Below, in pieces: positions 1-8,290 of a stretch of 38,293 nt of DNA. The stretch covers positions 1 through 38,293 of the forward strand of contig SLCF01000093.1 in the NCBI GenBank assembly GCA_007125955.1, given 5' to 3'. Both the position numbers and the translations under genes were made by a program. The notes beneath the pieces were generated by a model that saw only the letters and a program-made list of their open reading frames with translations, was not told the DNA's origin and did not search any database. The DNA is from Bacteroidales bacterium (GTDB lineage Bacteria > Bacteroidota > Bacteroidia > Bacteroidales > PUMT01). Position 1 is the stretch's first letter; every line of letters starts with the position of its first letter.

Positions 1-105
1 AAAAACACCTGCGGCTCTTTCGATTTTCACAGGGCTGAAGAGTTGATTGAACTGGGAAGGAAAAACTTTCAAAAAAGCCTGAAGACAGCTAAAATTTCAG
101 CATAA
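1..105 (+). CDS. 3' end of an upstream gene, possibly patatin-like phospholipase
   Basis: Frame 1 is open from the window edge to a TAA at 103-105 and encodes the last 34 residues of a protein whose start lies outside. The tail contains GSFDFHRAEELIELG, which resembles, from memory, the C-terminus of Bacteroidota patatin-like (RssA-type) phospholipases. That assignment is weak because no catalytic motif is inside the window. The final A of its stop codon is the first base of the next gene's ATG, so the two are probably translationally coupled. Confidence 0.45.
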   Translation, partial: KNTCGSFDFHRAEELIELGRKNFQKSLKTAKISA

Positions 106-521
106 TGACACTAAATTTACCCGGCAATCCTGTTGTGCTTTTTGACGGGATATGCAACCTCTGCTCATCAGCAGTATATTTTATTATTAAACGAGACAGA
201 AAAAGGGTGTTCAGGTTTGTCCCACTTCAGTCAAAAACCGGAATCCGGATAATGGAAGAATATGGTATTGACAGTGCCCGGAATGATTATATTGTTCTTC
301 TTGAAAACGGCAGAGTTTATTCAGCCTCAACCGCAGCACTTAGAATTGCAGGTAAACTGGACGGCTTATGGCCGGTTCTTCGTATTTTTATTATAATACC
401 GGTTCCAATAAGGAATTTTTTTTACAAATTTGTAGCCCGTAACCGTTACCGCTGGTTCGGGAAAAAAAACTCCTGTATTGTGCCGGAGGATTCGATCAGG
501 GAACTGTTTATTGATTATTAA
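105..521 (+). CDS. DCC-family thiol-disulfide oxidoreductase-like protein (DUF393)
   Basis: This 138-residue protein has the DCC-family hallmark near its N-terminus, VVLFDGICNLC, with the D-G-x-C-x-x-C arrangement (Cys17 and Cys20). It is followed by the typical FRFVPLQS segment. The family is thioredoxin-like in predicted fold and often annotated as a thiol-disulfide oxidoreductase, but its substrates are not known. Length is normal for the family. No signal peptide is apparent, so a cytoplasmic location is likely. Its ATG overlaps the stop of the preceding gene by one base, suggesting co-expression with the possible patatin gene. Confidence 0.8.
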   Translation: MTLNLPGNPVVLFDGICNLCSSAVYFIIKRDRKRVFRFVPLQSKTGIRIMEEYGIDSARNDYIVLLENGRVYSASTAALRIAGKLDGLWPVLRIFIIIPVPIRNFFYKFVARNRYRWFGKKNSCIVPEDSIRELFIDY

Positions 522-544
522 CTGCCATATCAAAAAATTAACGA

Positions 545-1435
545 ATGAAAAAAATAACCGCTCTAACCATTCATATTTTACTTTTTGCTTCATTTGCAAG
601 CGCGGAATCGGTTGATGAAACAGAAAACGATACCATAACATCCGACTGGGAACAGGGAGCCGAGATGAATTTTGACCTTTCACAGATATCCCTTTCCAAC
701 TGGGCATCAGGGGGAGAAAACTCGATTGCCCTGAATTCACACTTTACCTCGTTTATGAATTATTCGGGAGAAACCCTTGGATGGGAGAATTCACTTGAGG
801 TAGCATACGGACTGATAAACAGGGAGCATGAGGATACCCGAAAAAGCAATGACAGGGTTGAATTCTCCTCAAAGATAAACAGAAAAGCCTCAGAAAGGTG
901 GGACTATTCAAGCCTCCTTTCATTCCGCACACAAATGGCCCAGGGGTTTGATTATCCCAATGATTCCATTCCCATTTCCGATTTTCTTTCCCCCGGGTAC
1001 ATTGGTTTGTCTGTGGGGATGAATTACAGGCCTTACGACGATTATTCAATCTATTTCTCTCCCATTGCCGGCAGGACGACAATTGTCAGGGACGAAGAGC
1101 TTTCCGAAAAGGGGGCATTCGGGGTTACTCCCGGCAAGAATGCCAAGCACGATTTCGGGGGACTAATAAGGGTGAACTACAAGACAGAACTGATGGAAAA
1201 TGTGTCTGCCGTATCAAGGCTTGAGCTTTTTTCCGATTACAGCAGGCCCACACAGGTCAACATGGACCTGACCGGACGATTGAGACTGGATATAAACGAT
1301 TATGTTAAGGCAAACCTTTTTATCCACATGATATACGACCACGATACCATGATAGAGATTGAGGGGGAAGAGGTCGGACCTCGCCTTCAGCTGAAACAGA
1401 CGTTCGGACTGGGATTTTCTTTCAACCTGTTGTAA
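545..1435 (+). CDS. DUF3078 domain-containing outer-membrane-type protein
   Basis: This 296-residue protein starts with a signal peptide (MKKITALTIHILLFASFASA). The next segment, around DLSQISLSNWASGGENS (residues 41-57), is the recognisable DUF3078 signature, a family largely confined to Bacteroidota. The remainder alternates short hydrophobic and aromatic strands and ends in FGLGFSFNLL, as expected of an outer-membrane beta barrel ending in hydrophobic residues. Function of the family is unknown. It lies 23 bases after the DCC protein on the same strand, so the two may share a transcript. It ends facing the DUF4924 gene. Confidence 0.8.
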   Translation: MKKITALTIHILLFASFASAESVDETENDTITSDWEQGAEMNFDLSQISLSNWASGGENSIALNSHFTSFMNYSGETLGWENSLEVAYGLINREHEDTRKSNDRVEFSSKINRKASERWDYSSLLSFRTQMAQGFDYPNDSIPISDFLSPGYIGLSVGMNYRPYDDYSIYFSPIAGRTTIVRDEELSEKGAFGVTPGKNAKHDFGGLIRVNYKTELMENVSAVSRLELFSDYSRPTQVNMDLTGRLRLDINDYVKANLFIHMIYDHDTMIEIEGEEVGPRLQLKQTFGLGFSFNLL

Positions 1436-1501
1436 GTATGATTTGCCGGCTCTCTTAAATTTCTGAAAGAAAGCTTGAACCGGAACTATCTTTCAGTCTT
1501 T

Positions 1502-2041
1502 CTAACGGCTTGAGTCCTCTTCCCTTTTCCTGTACTTTGCACTCAAAAGTCCCAGCAGCTTTATAAACACCTCCATTGCAAGACTTGTAGCATCAGATAT
1601 CTCCTTTTTCCTGAGCCGCAAAAGGTAATAAATATAAACACCTGTAAGACAGGTTTCGATTTCGTTTTCAGAGCGCCACTGCTGCCTTGCATTCATATCC
1701 CTTATAAGTGGGAGCGCTTGATTGTAAACAGCCAAATATTCGGATTCGGCCGGATCTTTGAGCAACTGCAGATGCAGTGCATTCATGTCGTTAACTATAT
1801 TTCTCAGAAAACTTACATGCCCGGTTTTCTCAACCTTCTCATTTTTCATAAGGGCTGCCAGGCTGCTGTACCAGTCATATATCTCCTTCCTGGTATTTTC
1901 AGGCTGATCGTGCCGGGAAACAATTTGCCTGTCAATCTCCTCCATATTGAAGTTAAACGCCCTTATTGTATCTTCTACCTGCCACATATATATGATATAT
2001 TCGGCAATATTTTCCTCTCTTTTTTTCTTTGCTATAATCAT
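1502..2041 (-). CDS. DUF4924 family protein
   Basis: This 179-residue protein is predicted to be mostly alpha-helical and soluble. Its start (MIIAKKKREENIAEYIIYMWQ) and the central segment around DWYSSLAALMKNE match the Bacteroidota DUF4924 family as I remember it. No catalytic motif, signal peptide or membrane segment is visible, and the family has no assigned role. It is the last gene of a minus-strand run prs, rplY, pth, S4 protein, DUF4924, about 76 bases after the S4 gene. Co-occurrence with translation genes is suggestive only. Confidence 0.72.
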   Translation of the reverse strand: MIIAKKKREENIAEYIIYMWQVEDTIRAFNFNMEEIDRQIVSRHDQPENTRKEIYDWYSSLAALMKNEKVEKTGHVSFLRNIVNDMNALHLQLLKDPAESEYLAVYNQALPLIRDMNARQQWRSENEIETCLTGVYIYYLLRLRKKEISDATSLAMEVFIKLLGLLSAKYRKREEDSSR

Positions 2042-2117
2042 AGGGCAGAATTTTCCTTTTTTTCTTCAAAATTTTTCTTGCCAGGGATTTAAGCCGTTAT
2101 TCAGAGTGTTGCGGTAA

Positions 2118-2504
2118 TTATTTGAAAGGGTTCATTCTGTCCATTATACGGCGTTCCCTCTTTGTAGGTCTTCCGCTGCCGGGGTCCCGCCGGACAAAAA
2201 CAGTATGTTTTTTTACTTTAATCTTATCCAGCTCCTGCTGCGGAGTCAGGTTCCCGGCAAAATCGACTGCAAGCTTTGCCGGCAATCTTTTTTCTGTCAA
2301 CTCCTTTACTTCATATGTGTAAACCACAGGTGGGCGCTTTACTATAACCCTGTCGCCCTTCTTTGCAGCCCTGGAGGGTTTTACCTGTACATCGTCAATT
2401 ATCACCCTCCCTTTCCTGCAGGCATCGGTGGCTTTGCTGCGGGTTTTAAAGATCCTGACAGCCCAGAGCCACTTGTCTATTCTTACTTCATTGGGGTTGT
2501 CCAT
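2118..2504 (-). CDS. S4-domain RNA-binding protein, Hsp15/HslR-like
   Basis: This 128-residue basic protein opens with VRIDKWLWAVRIFKTRS, the canonical start of an S4 RNA-binding domain in the Hsp15 (HslR) family. It continues through the expected second half (GRVIIDDVQVKPSRAAKKGD). The lysine/arginine-rich C-terminus (PTKRERRIMDRMNPFK) fits RNA binding. In Escherichia coli the relative rescues stalled 50S subunits carrying nascent chains. The same role here is inferred from family membership and from its position beside pth, which also handles peptidyl-tRNA. Length is typical. Confidence 0.85.
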   Translation of the reverse strand: MDNPNEVRIDKWLWAVRIFKTRSKATDACRKGRVIIDDVQVKPSRAAKKGDRVIVKRPPVVYTYEVKELTEKRLPAKLAVDFAGNLTPQQELDKIKVKKHTVFVRRDPGSGRPTKRERRIMDRMNPFK

Positions 2505-2603
2505 ACCTTATATCTTCTCCCGTATATAAATCGTTGAAACAGGAACTATATTTCAGAGCGGATCTGAATTTTTGTAACCCGGGTTTGTTAACCGGCTTAT
2601 ATT

Positions 2604-3167
2604 TCATTTATTGTTGAACATGTTCATTGTTCTCCCGAGGCCAACCGTACCGAAACTTCTGACCGCTTCAGCTACTTTTTCAGCTCTTTCGGTAAACTCC
2701 TTTCTTTCTTCATCTGAAAGTTCCCCAAGGACATAGCTTACCTGGGTCCCTCTTGGGAAACCATTGCCTATTCCGAATCTCAACCTCGCATAATCACTGG
2801 TGCCCAGTATCTGGTTTATGCTAAGCAACCCGTTATGGCCACCGTCCCCGCCACGGGGCCTGATCCTTATAGTTCCGAATGGTAATGCGATATCGTCGAC
2901 TATTACAAGCAGATTACCGACAGGGATCTTCTCCTTTTTCAGCCAGTAGTTTACAGCCCTGCCACTGCGGTTCATAAAAGTGGACGGCTTCAAAAGCACA
3001 AATATCCTTCCTTTGTGCTTAAACTGCGAAACAAAACCATATCGCCTGTCATCAAAGGAAACTCCGGATTCTTCAGCAATAAAATCCAGCAACATGAAAC
3101 CTGCATTATGCCTTGTACCGGCATATTTTTCACCAATATTGCCCAGGCCTGTTATAAGGTACTTCAA
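2604..3167 (-). CDS. pth: Peptidyl-tRNA hydrolase
   Basis: This 187-residue enzyme hydrolyses the ester bond of peptidyl-tRNAs that drop off the ribosome, recycling tRNA. The N-terminal YLITGLGNIGEKYAGTRHNAG carries the conserved Asn and the catalytic His20 of the TRHN motif. The segments FMNRSGRAV and VVDDIALPFG are also diagnostic. The start is a TTG: the canonical M-K-x-L-I-x-G-L-G begins exactly there, an in-frame TAA lies five codons upstream so no ATG is possible, and a purine-rich GGAAGGGG sits just before it. The gene follows rplY by 19 bases, a common pairing in bacteria. Confidence 0.95.
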   Translation of the reverse strand: MKYLITGLGNIGEKYAGTRHNAGFMLLDFIAEESGVSFDDRRYGFVSQFKHKGRIFVLLKPSTFMNRSGRAVNYWLKKEKIPVGNLLVIVDDIALPFGTIRIRPRGGDGGHNGLLSINQILGTSDYARLRFGIGNGFPRGTQVSYVLGELSDEERKEFTERAEKVAEAVRSFGTVGLGRTMNMFNNK

Positions 3168-3180
3168 TTTCCCCTTCCGT
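3168..3180 (-). promoter_or_regulatory. Shine-Dalgarno-like sequence of pth
   Basis: Read on the minus strand, GGAAGGGGAAA immediately precedes the TTG start of pth. It is one of few strong purine-rich ribosome-binding sites in this window and helps fix the unusual start codon. Confidence 0.6.
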
Positions 3181-3186
3181 TATGAT

Positions 3187-3855
3187 CTAACTTTTGTCCT
3201 CTTCTCCTCCTTCTGTTCCTGATCCTTCTCCTGATTCACCTGCTTCTTCTCCTTCACCTTCGGCAGCCGCTTCGGCTTCAGCTTCCTCCTCTTCAGGCAA
3301 AGCTCCCTTGGATACTCTTGTCAGTTTAACAGATGCCACTACGGAGTTTTTGGAGTGCATTAACTCAAGGTTTGAATAGTCAAGGTCACCGATCTTAATG
3401 GAGTTGCCAAGCTTCAATCCTGTCACATCAAGGTCAATCATATCGGGCAGGTGGTTTGGCAGTCCTCTGACCTTCATCCATCTCATCTCACAGAGTAGCT
3501 TCCCACCTTCCTTGACTCCTTCGGCAACTCCGCTGAATTGAACAGGAACGTTTACTGTTACCGGCTTATCCTCACGTATCTGGTAAAAATCAATATGGAG
3601 AATACTGTCGGTTACAGGATGGAACTGAATATCCTGCAGTACAGCTTCGTATTTTTTCCCTTCAATATCAAGCTTAACCCGGAAAACATTGGGACTGTAA
3701 ATCATTTTCCTGAAATCGTTCTCATGTGCGTAAAAATGGATATTTTCACCTTCACCATAAATAACACACGGAACATTCCCCTGTGACCTCAGTTTCCTTG
3801 AGTTGGACTTTCCGATTTTCTCCCTCAGCTTTCCTTTAATCTCTATTGATTTCAT
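3187..3855 (-). CDS. rplY: 50S ribosomal protein L25 / general stress protein Ctc
   Basis: This protein binds 5S rRNA in the large ribosomal subunit. I start it at the ATG at 3855, giving MKSIEIKGKLREKIGKS, the family's normal N-terminus; the frame stays open seven codons further upstream but adds only a non-conserved extension. The N-terminal 5S-binding domain includes the VPCVIYGEGEN turn. The C-terminal TL5/Ctc domain includes PVTVNVPVQFSGVAEGVKEGG. The long Glu/Ala/Gly-rich acidic tail (about 35 residues) is typical of Bacteroidota members. It lies directly upstream of pth and downstream of prs. Confidence 0.93.
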   Translation of the reverse strand: MKSIEIKGKLREKIGKSNSRKLRSQGNVPCVIYGEGENIHFYAHENDFRKMIYSPNVFRVKLDIEGKKYEAVLQDIQFHPVTDSILHIDFYQIREDKPVTVNVPVQFSGVAEGVKEGGKLLCEMRWMKVRGLPNHLPDMIDLDVTGLKLGNSIKIGDLDYSNLELMHSKNSVVASVKLTRVSKGALPEEEEAEAEAAAEGEGEEAGESGEGSGTEGGEEDKS

Positions 3856-4029
3856 GAAACAACAATAATTAATCAATTAACATTCGGTGTTACTTAAAAC
3901 CTAAGGGTTTTCCATCACACCATTATCTGTATATAACACTGCAAAACCGGATTCTCTGAAATTTCACAAAACCCGGATTAACAGACGGAAGGGTTTACCC
4001 TACCGATTTGAGCTGCAAATATATAAAAC

Positions 4030-4968
4030 TTATTCAATAAATGTGGAACTGATTGACCTGTAATTGTAAACTTTATCAATCACCCTGGCAAAAAGTCCGG
4101 CAACAGGGAGCACTTTCAGCTTGGGCGAATCCTTTTTAACCGGGATTGTGTCAGATACAATCACTTCTGTGAGACTTGACTTTTCTATACGTTCAATTGC
4201 CGGTCCGGAAAGAACCGGATGAGTGGCAACTGCCCTTACAGATCTTGCCCCCCTTTGTGTCATAAGGTCTGCCGCAAGCACCATAGTCCCTGCCGTATCA
4301 ATCATATCGTCGACAATCACCACATCTTTGTCCTTAACATCGCCTATGATAGTTATTTCATTGACATAATTGGCTTTTTTCCTTAGCTTGTAGCATATAA
4401 CCATTTCGCATTTCAGAAAGCGGGAATAAGCATTGGCCCTTTTGGTTCCCCCCATATCGGGTGCGGCTATTACCAGGTTTTCAAGATTCATCTCTTTGAT
4501 ATGGGGGACAAAAATGGATGAAGCGTAAAGATGGTCAACAGGCACATCAAAAAAACCCTGAATCTGATCGGCATGGAGGTCCATTGTCATAACCCTGGAT
4601 ACACCGGCTGCTGAAAGAAGGTCAGTCACCAGTTTCGCGCCTATTGAAACCCTTGGCTTGTCTTTTCTGTCCTGGCGGGCATATCCGAAATAGGGCATTA
4701 CTGCCACCACCTTGTATGCAGAAGCCCTTTTTGCAGCGTCGATCATGAGAAGCAACTCAAAAAGGTTATCAGTTGGCGGAAAGGTGGATTGAATAATGAA
4801 CACGACACAGCCTCTTACCGATTCCTCGAAGGATGGCTGGAACTCCCCGTCACTGAAATTTGTGAGTGTCGATTTGCCAAGTTTCTGTCCGAAACTACTG
4901 GCAATTTGTTCAGCCAGGTACATTGAAGATGCGCCTGAAAATATTTTTATGGGTGCTCTGCCAGGCAT
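4030..4968 (-). CDS. prs: Ribose-phosphate pyrophosphokinase
   Basis: This 312-residue cytoplasmic enzyme makes phosphoribosyl pyrophosphate from ribose 5-phosphate and ATP for nucleotide, histidine and tryptophan synthesis. Visible family signatures are YFGYARQDRKDKPR (ATP-binding flexible region), DLHADQIQGFFDVPVDHL (the PRPP synthetase signature), and VVIVDDMIDTAGTM (the PRPP-binding loop). Length is standard for the class I enzyme. It heads the minus-strand run prs, rplY, pth, but the 174-base gap before rplY leaves room for a separate promoter. A TAnnTTTG box lies 41 bases upstream. Confidence 0.96.
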   Translation of the reverse strand: MPGRAPIKIFSGASSMYLAEQIASSFGQKLGKSTLTNFSDGEFQPSFEESVRGCVVFIIQSTFPPTDNLFELLLMIDAAKRASAYKVVAVMPYFGYARQDRKDKPRVSIGAKLVTDLLSAAGVSRVMTMDLHADQIQGFFDVPVDHLYASSIFVPHIKEMNLENLVIAAPDMGGTKRANAYSRFLKCEMVICYKLRKKANYVNEITIIGDVKDKDVVIVDDMIDTAGTMVLAADLMTQRGARSVRAVATHPVLSGPAIERIEKSSLTEVIVSDTIPVKKDSPKLKVLPVAGLFARVIDKVYNYRSISSTFIE

Positions 4969-5008
4969 TTTTTTTGGTTTTCAGATTAGCGATTATTGGT
5001 ATGAGTTG

Positions 5009-5016
5009 CAAAAGTA
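5009..5016 (-). promoter_or_regulatory. Candidate promoter -7 box of prs
   Basis: On the minus strand this reads TACTTTTG, matching the Bacteroidota primary-sigma -7 consensus TAnnTTTG. It lies about 41 bases before the prs ATG. I see no clear TTTG -33 element at the expected distance, so confidence is moderate. Confidence 0.4.
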
Positions 5017-5072
5017 AAAAAAATATCGCTATAATGGCAGAAAAAATTTTGAGGGACAAGCTGCTGATTACA

Positions 5073-5687
5073 TTAAGATTTATTCGTCAGCCGGTATGCT
5101 CTGTTTGTCTCATCTATGAATTCAAGAATCTCTTCGCCCCCCTCCCTTTTAGCTGAAGAAGTGTAAAAAAAACGGGGAAGCTCATCCCAATCGTGAAAAA
5201 GCCTTTCCCTGAAATGTGTGGCATTCTTTTCAAGGCGGTTGACAGAGATCTTGTCGGTTTTGGTAAACACGACCACAAAAGGCACCCCGTTAATTCCAAG
5301 CCACTTTATAAAGGAGAGGTCGGACGACTGAGGCTCAAGGCGCGAATCAACCAGAAGGAAGAGGCAGGCCATTTTTTTGCTGGCAATAACATACTGTTCA
5401 ATGAGCTTCCCGAAAACTTTCCTGTTTTTCTTTGATGTTTTGGCATATCCGTACCCTGGCAGGTCTACAAGAAACCAGCTGTCATTTATCAGGAAATGAT
5501 TAATAAGCCGGGTTTTGCCCGGAGTTGAAGATGTTTTCGCAAGATCTTTCCTGTTGGTAATCATATTTATAAGTGATGATTTGCCAACATTCGACCTGCC
5601 GGTGAATGCATATTCCGGCAGCGGGTCTCCCGGGCAGTCGCTTAATGAAGCGGAACTTTTTACAAACAGAGAAGACTTTACCTTCAT
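5073..5687 (-). CDS. engB: Ribosome-biogenesis GTPase YsxC/EngB
   Basis: This 204-residue TrmE-Era-EngA-EngB-Septin-type GTPase is needed for late assembly of the large ribosomal subunit in bacteria studied. Its G motifs are intact: GRSNVGKSS (G1, about residues 30-38), a TPGKT segment (G2), DLPGYGYA (G3), TKTDK (G4) and SSAKREG (G5). Length matches the family. It begins 8 bases after the thioesterase stop, so it should be cotranscribed with that gene and manA. Confidence 0.95.
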   Translation of the reverse strand: MKVKSSLFVKSSASLSDCPGDPLPEYAFTGRSNVGKSSLINMITNRKDLAKTSSTPGKTRLINHFLINDSWFLVDLPGYGYAKTSKKNRKVFGKLIEQYVIASKKMACLFLLVDSRLEPQSSDLSFIKWLGINGVPFVVVFTKTDKISVNRLEKNATHFRERLFHDWDELPRFFYTSSAKREGGEEILEFIDETNRAYRLTNKS

Positions 5688-5695
5688 TAATACGG

Positions 5696-6079
5696 TTATT
5701 TTTTCATGTCTGACATGAACCTGTCGGTATCAATAATAAAGCGGGTGTGAGTGCCTTTGCCAATTAGTCCGCCCCGGTCGCTTGCCTCAACATGAAACAC
5801 CAGCTTCCTCCCTTCAACTTCCTCAAGAGTCGCTTCACACGTTACATCTTCCCCTACAGGGGTGGGTTTTACATGCTTAACGTTCACTTCGTTACCTACG
5901 GTATTTTGCCCTTCTTCAAGGTAAGGTGCAACCGCTTCAAGTGCAGCTTTTTCCATAAGTGCTATCATTGCAGGAGAAGCAAAAACCTCTACCAAACCTG
6001 ATCCGTAGTGCCTGGCTGTATCGTTAGGGCCTACTGTTATTTGCAGCTTTTTTTTAATACCGGTCTTCAATTTTTCCAT
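5696..6079 (-). CDS. Hotdog-fold thioesterase, FlK-like
   Basis: This 127-residue protein resembles the fluoroacetyl-CoA thioesterase (FlK) branch of the hotdog superfamily. Numbered from the ATG at 6079, Ser35 (in FASPAMIALME), Glu43 and His69 (in VKHVKPTPVGE) line up with the FlK catalytic Thr, Glu and His; a Ser instead of Thr is a plausible variant. The substrate is probably an acyl-CoA, but nothing here shows which. I chose 6079 rather than the longer frame start at 6118 because 6118 lies inside manA, while 6079 falls 10 bases after its stop. It sits between manA and engB in one operon. Confidence 0.8.
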   Translation of the reverse strand: MEKLKTGIKKKLQITVGPNDTARHYGSGLVEVFASPAMIALMEKAALEAVAPYLEEGQNTVGNEVNVKHVKPTPVGEDVTCEATLEEVEGRKLVFHVEASDRGGLIGKGTHTRFIIDTDRFMSDMKK

Positions 6080-6089
6080 ATGCGCTTTT

Positions 6090-7112
6090 TCAAACTGTTT
6101 TCCCGATGGCTCCGGCATTTTGCCGGTCGTCCTGTTTTATATATGTTTCCAGCAACACCGCCCTGCTTTTTGTATAAAGCAAAAGCCTGACTGTATCTGC
6201 AGGTATAAGTACCGTTTCCCCTTTTCTGACCCGACAGGTATGATCTCCATATCTTATTTCAAACTCCCCTTCCAGGCAGATGTAGATAACAAAAGAGTCG
6301 ATTTCACTGTAATCCCTTTCGGTTTTCCTGTCGAAATCCAACACCCCGGTTGTGAAATAACGGCTGTTGGCAAGAAGTGATAATTCATTCCTTCTCTTTT
6401 CATATATGGTTTTGTAATTCTCATACTTTTTGAAATCGATCGCATCAAGTGACAGGTCAACGTGCAGTTCGCGGGATTCCCCCTTATCATCAAGCCTGTC
6501 CCAGTCATATACCCTGTAGGTTATATCTGACGATTGCTGTATTTCGGCAAGAAGTACACCTTTCCCGATAGCATGAATCCTGCCTGCAGGAATGTAGAAA
6601 ACATCACCAGGAGCAACTTTTTCAATGTTGAGGATTTGAGGCAGGGTTTTACCGTTTAACCTTTCGAGGAACTCCTCCCTTGTAACATCCCTGCTGAAAC
6701 CTGAAACAAGTGATGCATCTTTATCAGCCTGAATCACATACCACATTTCAGTTTTCCCCATAGTCCCGTGCCGTTCAAGTGCGAGATCATCGCCCGGATG
6801 AACCTGAAGGGAAAGGATATCAGAGGCATCAATAAACTTCACCAGCAGCGGAAATTCCGTTCCGAACCTTTCATATACATTGCCCCCCAACAACTCATCC
6901 ATATATATTTCTGTAAGTTCATTCAGATTATTGCCTTTTAAAAAACCGTTTGAAACAACAGAAACACTTCCGGAAACAGCTGACACTTCCCAGCTCTCTC
7001 CAATCCTCGTGTTTTCCGGAAGATCCTTTCCAAAATAACTCTTCAGTTTACGGCCGCCCCATATGCGCTCCTTGAAAAGGGGCTCAAACTTAAAAGGATA
7101 TAGCACACTCAT
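6090..7112 (-). CDS. manA: Mannose-6-phosphate isomerase, class I (cupin)
   Basis: This 340-residue cytoplasmic enzyme interconverts mannose 6-phosphate and fructose 6-phosphate, feeding GDP-mannose/fucose synthesis or mannose use. Diagnostic segments are FKERIWGGRKL near the N-terminus, the zinc-binding cupin QVHPGDDLALERHG with the following GKTEMWYVI, and IPAGRIHAIGKGVLLAEIQQSSD. The short form is that of the Firmicutes/Bacteroidota branch rather than the longer enterobacterial enzyme. It is the first gene of the manA / thioesterase / engB operon and has a candidate promoter close to its start. Confidence 0.92.
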   Translation of the reverse strand: MSVLYPFKFEPLFKERIWGGRKLKSYFGKDLPENTRIGESWEVSAVSGSVSVVSNGFLKGNNLNELTEIYMDELLGGNVYERFGTEFPLLVKFIDASDILSLQVHPGDDLALERHGTMGKTEMWYVIQADKDASLVSGFSRDVTREEFLERLNGKTLPQILNIEKVAPGDVFYIPAGRIHAIGKGVLLAEIQQSSDITYRVYDWDRLDDKGESRELHVDLSLDAIDFKKYENYKTIYEKRRNELSLLANSRYFTTGVLDFDRKTERDYSEIDSFVIYICLEGEFEIRYGDHTCRVRKGETVLIPADTVRLLLYTKSRAVLLETYIKQDDRQNAGAIGKTV

Positions 7113-7467
7113 GGACCTGTTTTTTCACAAATGTAAATAAAATTTTCCATCTGATTAGGTATTCAAAATGAGAGAACGTTTACATGGAGATCGACGAAGT
7201 CAATTTTTTCATCATAAATTTTTGCAGTCAGATGAATTCCCCATGATTCTGAAGACACACAAAAAAACATGAATAGTGTGGGGAATCTATGGGATTGAAA
7301 AGCTAAAGTTCAAAATCTTAATTCAGTAAAATGCTGATAACTAATCTACTAAACATAAATTATGCGAATAAAACAGTTTTATTGGAGGCGAAGCGGTTCA
7401 TTCTGTAAGTCAGGATAGTAAGCTCCCGATTTATAAACGGCAAAGCGGGTTATGCTGTTTTGACATT
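7113..7467. other. Intergenic stretch without a recognisable gene
   Basis: Apart from the manA promoter box, this 355-base stretch holds no supportable open frame. An 8-base inverted repeat (ATTCCCCA at 7236-7243, TGGGGAAT at 7279-7286) spans a 35-base centre. It is too loose to call a terminator or operator. It may be decayed sequence between the end of the hydrolase gene and manA. Confidence 0.5.
7128..7135 (-). promoter_or_regulatory. Candidate promoter -7 box of manA
   Basis: Minus-strand TACATTTG matches TAnnTTTG and ends about 16 bases before the manA ATG, implying a very short leader. No convincing TTTG -33 box is seen. Confidence 0.4.
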
Positions 7468-8277
7468 TCAGGAAAAGGTGAAACTGACAATGCTCTTCAC
7501 GAATTTCCCGGGCTGCTCAACATGAAGCCAATGCCCTGCTCCGGAAAGCGTTTTTATTTCGGCCTGGGGAAAAATTTTCCTGATCGCCGGGAAATCTTCA
7601 TCCTTTATATAAGGTGACCTTTCGCCCCTGATGAACAATACCGGAAAGCCACTGACAGGTATGGAAAAACCGGGACAGCTGCTGTTTATTCCATCCATAA
7701 TATTGTCCAGTTCCTTAATCAGGACATCCAGATTGATCCTCCAGCCAAAGCTCTTATCTTCATTACGTTTCAAATTTTTCAGCAGGAATTGCCTTATACG
7801 CTGATTTTTAACTGTTCCGGAAAGCCTCTTGTCTGCCTCAGCCCGGCTTCCGGCAGAATCAATGTCTATCGCCTTCATTGCCTGGAGCACAGCGGCATGA
7901 TAAGCTCTGCCTTCGCTTTGCCTGCCGGTACCTGAATAGGATACCGGAGCTATATCCGCTACAATAAGCTGTTCAACCCGTTCAGGATAATGGCCGGCAA
8001 AACAAACCGCCACCTTTCCTCCCATCGAGTGCCCTAAAAGTGTTGCTTTTTCAACTGAAAGTTTGTCAAGAAGTTCCAGCAGGTCATCGCGCATTACCTC
8101 ATAGTTGTGAACATCAGAGTGAAACGTGCGTCCGTGGTTACGCAGGTCAACAACATAAACCCGGAAGTGATTTGAAAGAGACCTGGCTGTTTTCATCCAG
8201 TTATCTGATGAACCGTAAAGCCCGTGAATTATAACAAGCGGAGGTCCTTCACCAAGTTCTCTGTAATACAATTCCAT
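7468..8277 (-). CDS. Alpha/beta-fold hydrolase, YbfF-like esterase
   Basis: This 269-residue protein has a standard alpha/beta hydrolase layout: oxyanion-hole segment IIHGLYGSSDNW, nucleophile elbow GHSMGGKV (Ser84), and the C-terminal GAGHWLHVEQP supplying the catalytic His. The closest family by motif is YbfF, a small acyl esterase; the physiological substrate is unknown. I use the ATG at 8277 because the longer frame starts with a TTG at 8298 inside pdxJ. It begins 13 bases after the pdxJ stop and is surely cotranscribed with it. No signal peptide is seen. Confidence 0.83.
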   Translation of the reverse strand: MELYYRELGEGPPLVIIHGLYGSSDNWMKTARSLSNHFRVYVVDLRNHGRTFHSDVHNYEVMRDDLLELLDKLSVEKATLLGHSMGGKVAVCFAGHYPERVEQLIVADIAPVSYSGTGRQSEGRAYHAAVLQAMKAIDIDSAGSRAEADKRLSGTVKNQRIRQFLLKNLKRNEDKSFGWRINLDVLIKELDNIMDGINSSCPGFSIPVSGFPVLFIRGERSPYIKDEDFPAIRKIFPQAEIKTLSGAGHWLHVEQPGKFVKSIVSFTFS

Positions 8278-8290
8278 ATGGCGCTTTTTA

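Noticed and set aside
1463-1496. Inverted repeat CTGAAAGA / TCTTTCAG between the DUF3078 and DUF4924 genes as a terminator
   Set aside because: The 8-base stem is AT-rich with an 18-base loop, and there is no clean T tract on either strand.
3880-4029. tRNA gene in the rplY-prs gap
   Set aside because: No T-loop or acceptor-stem pattern could be found on either strand.
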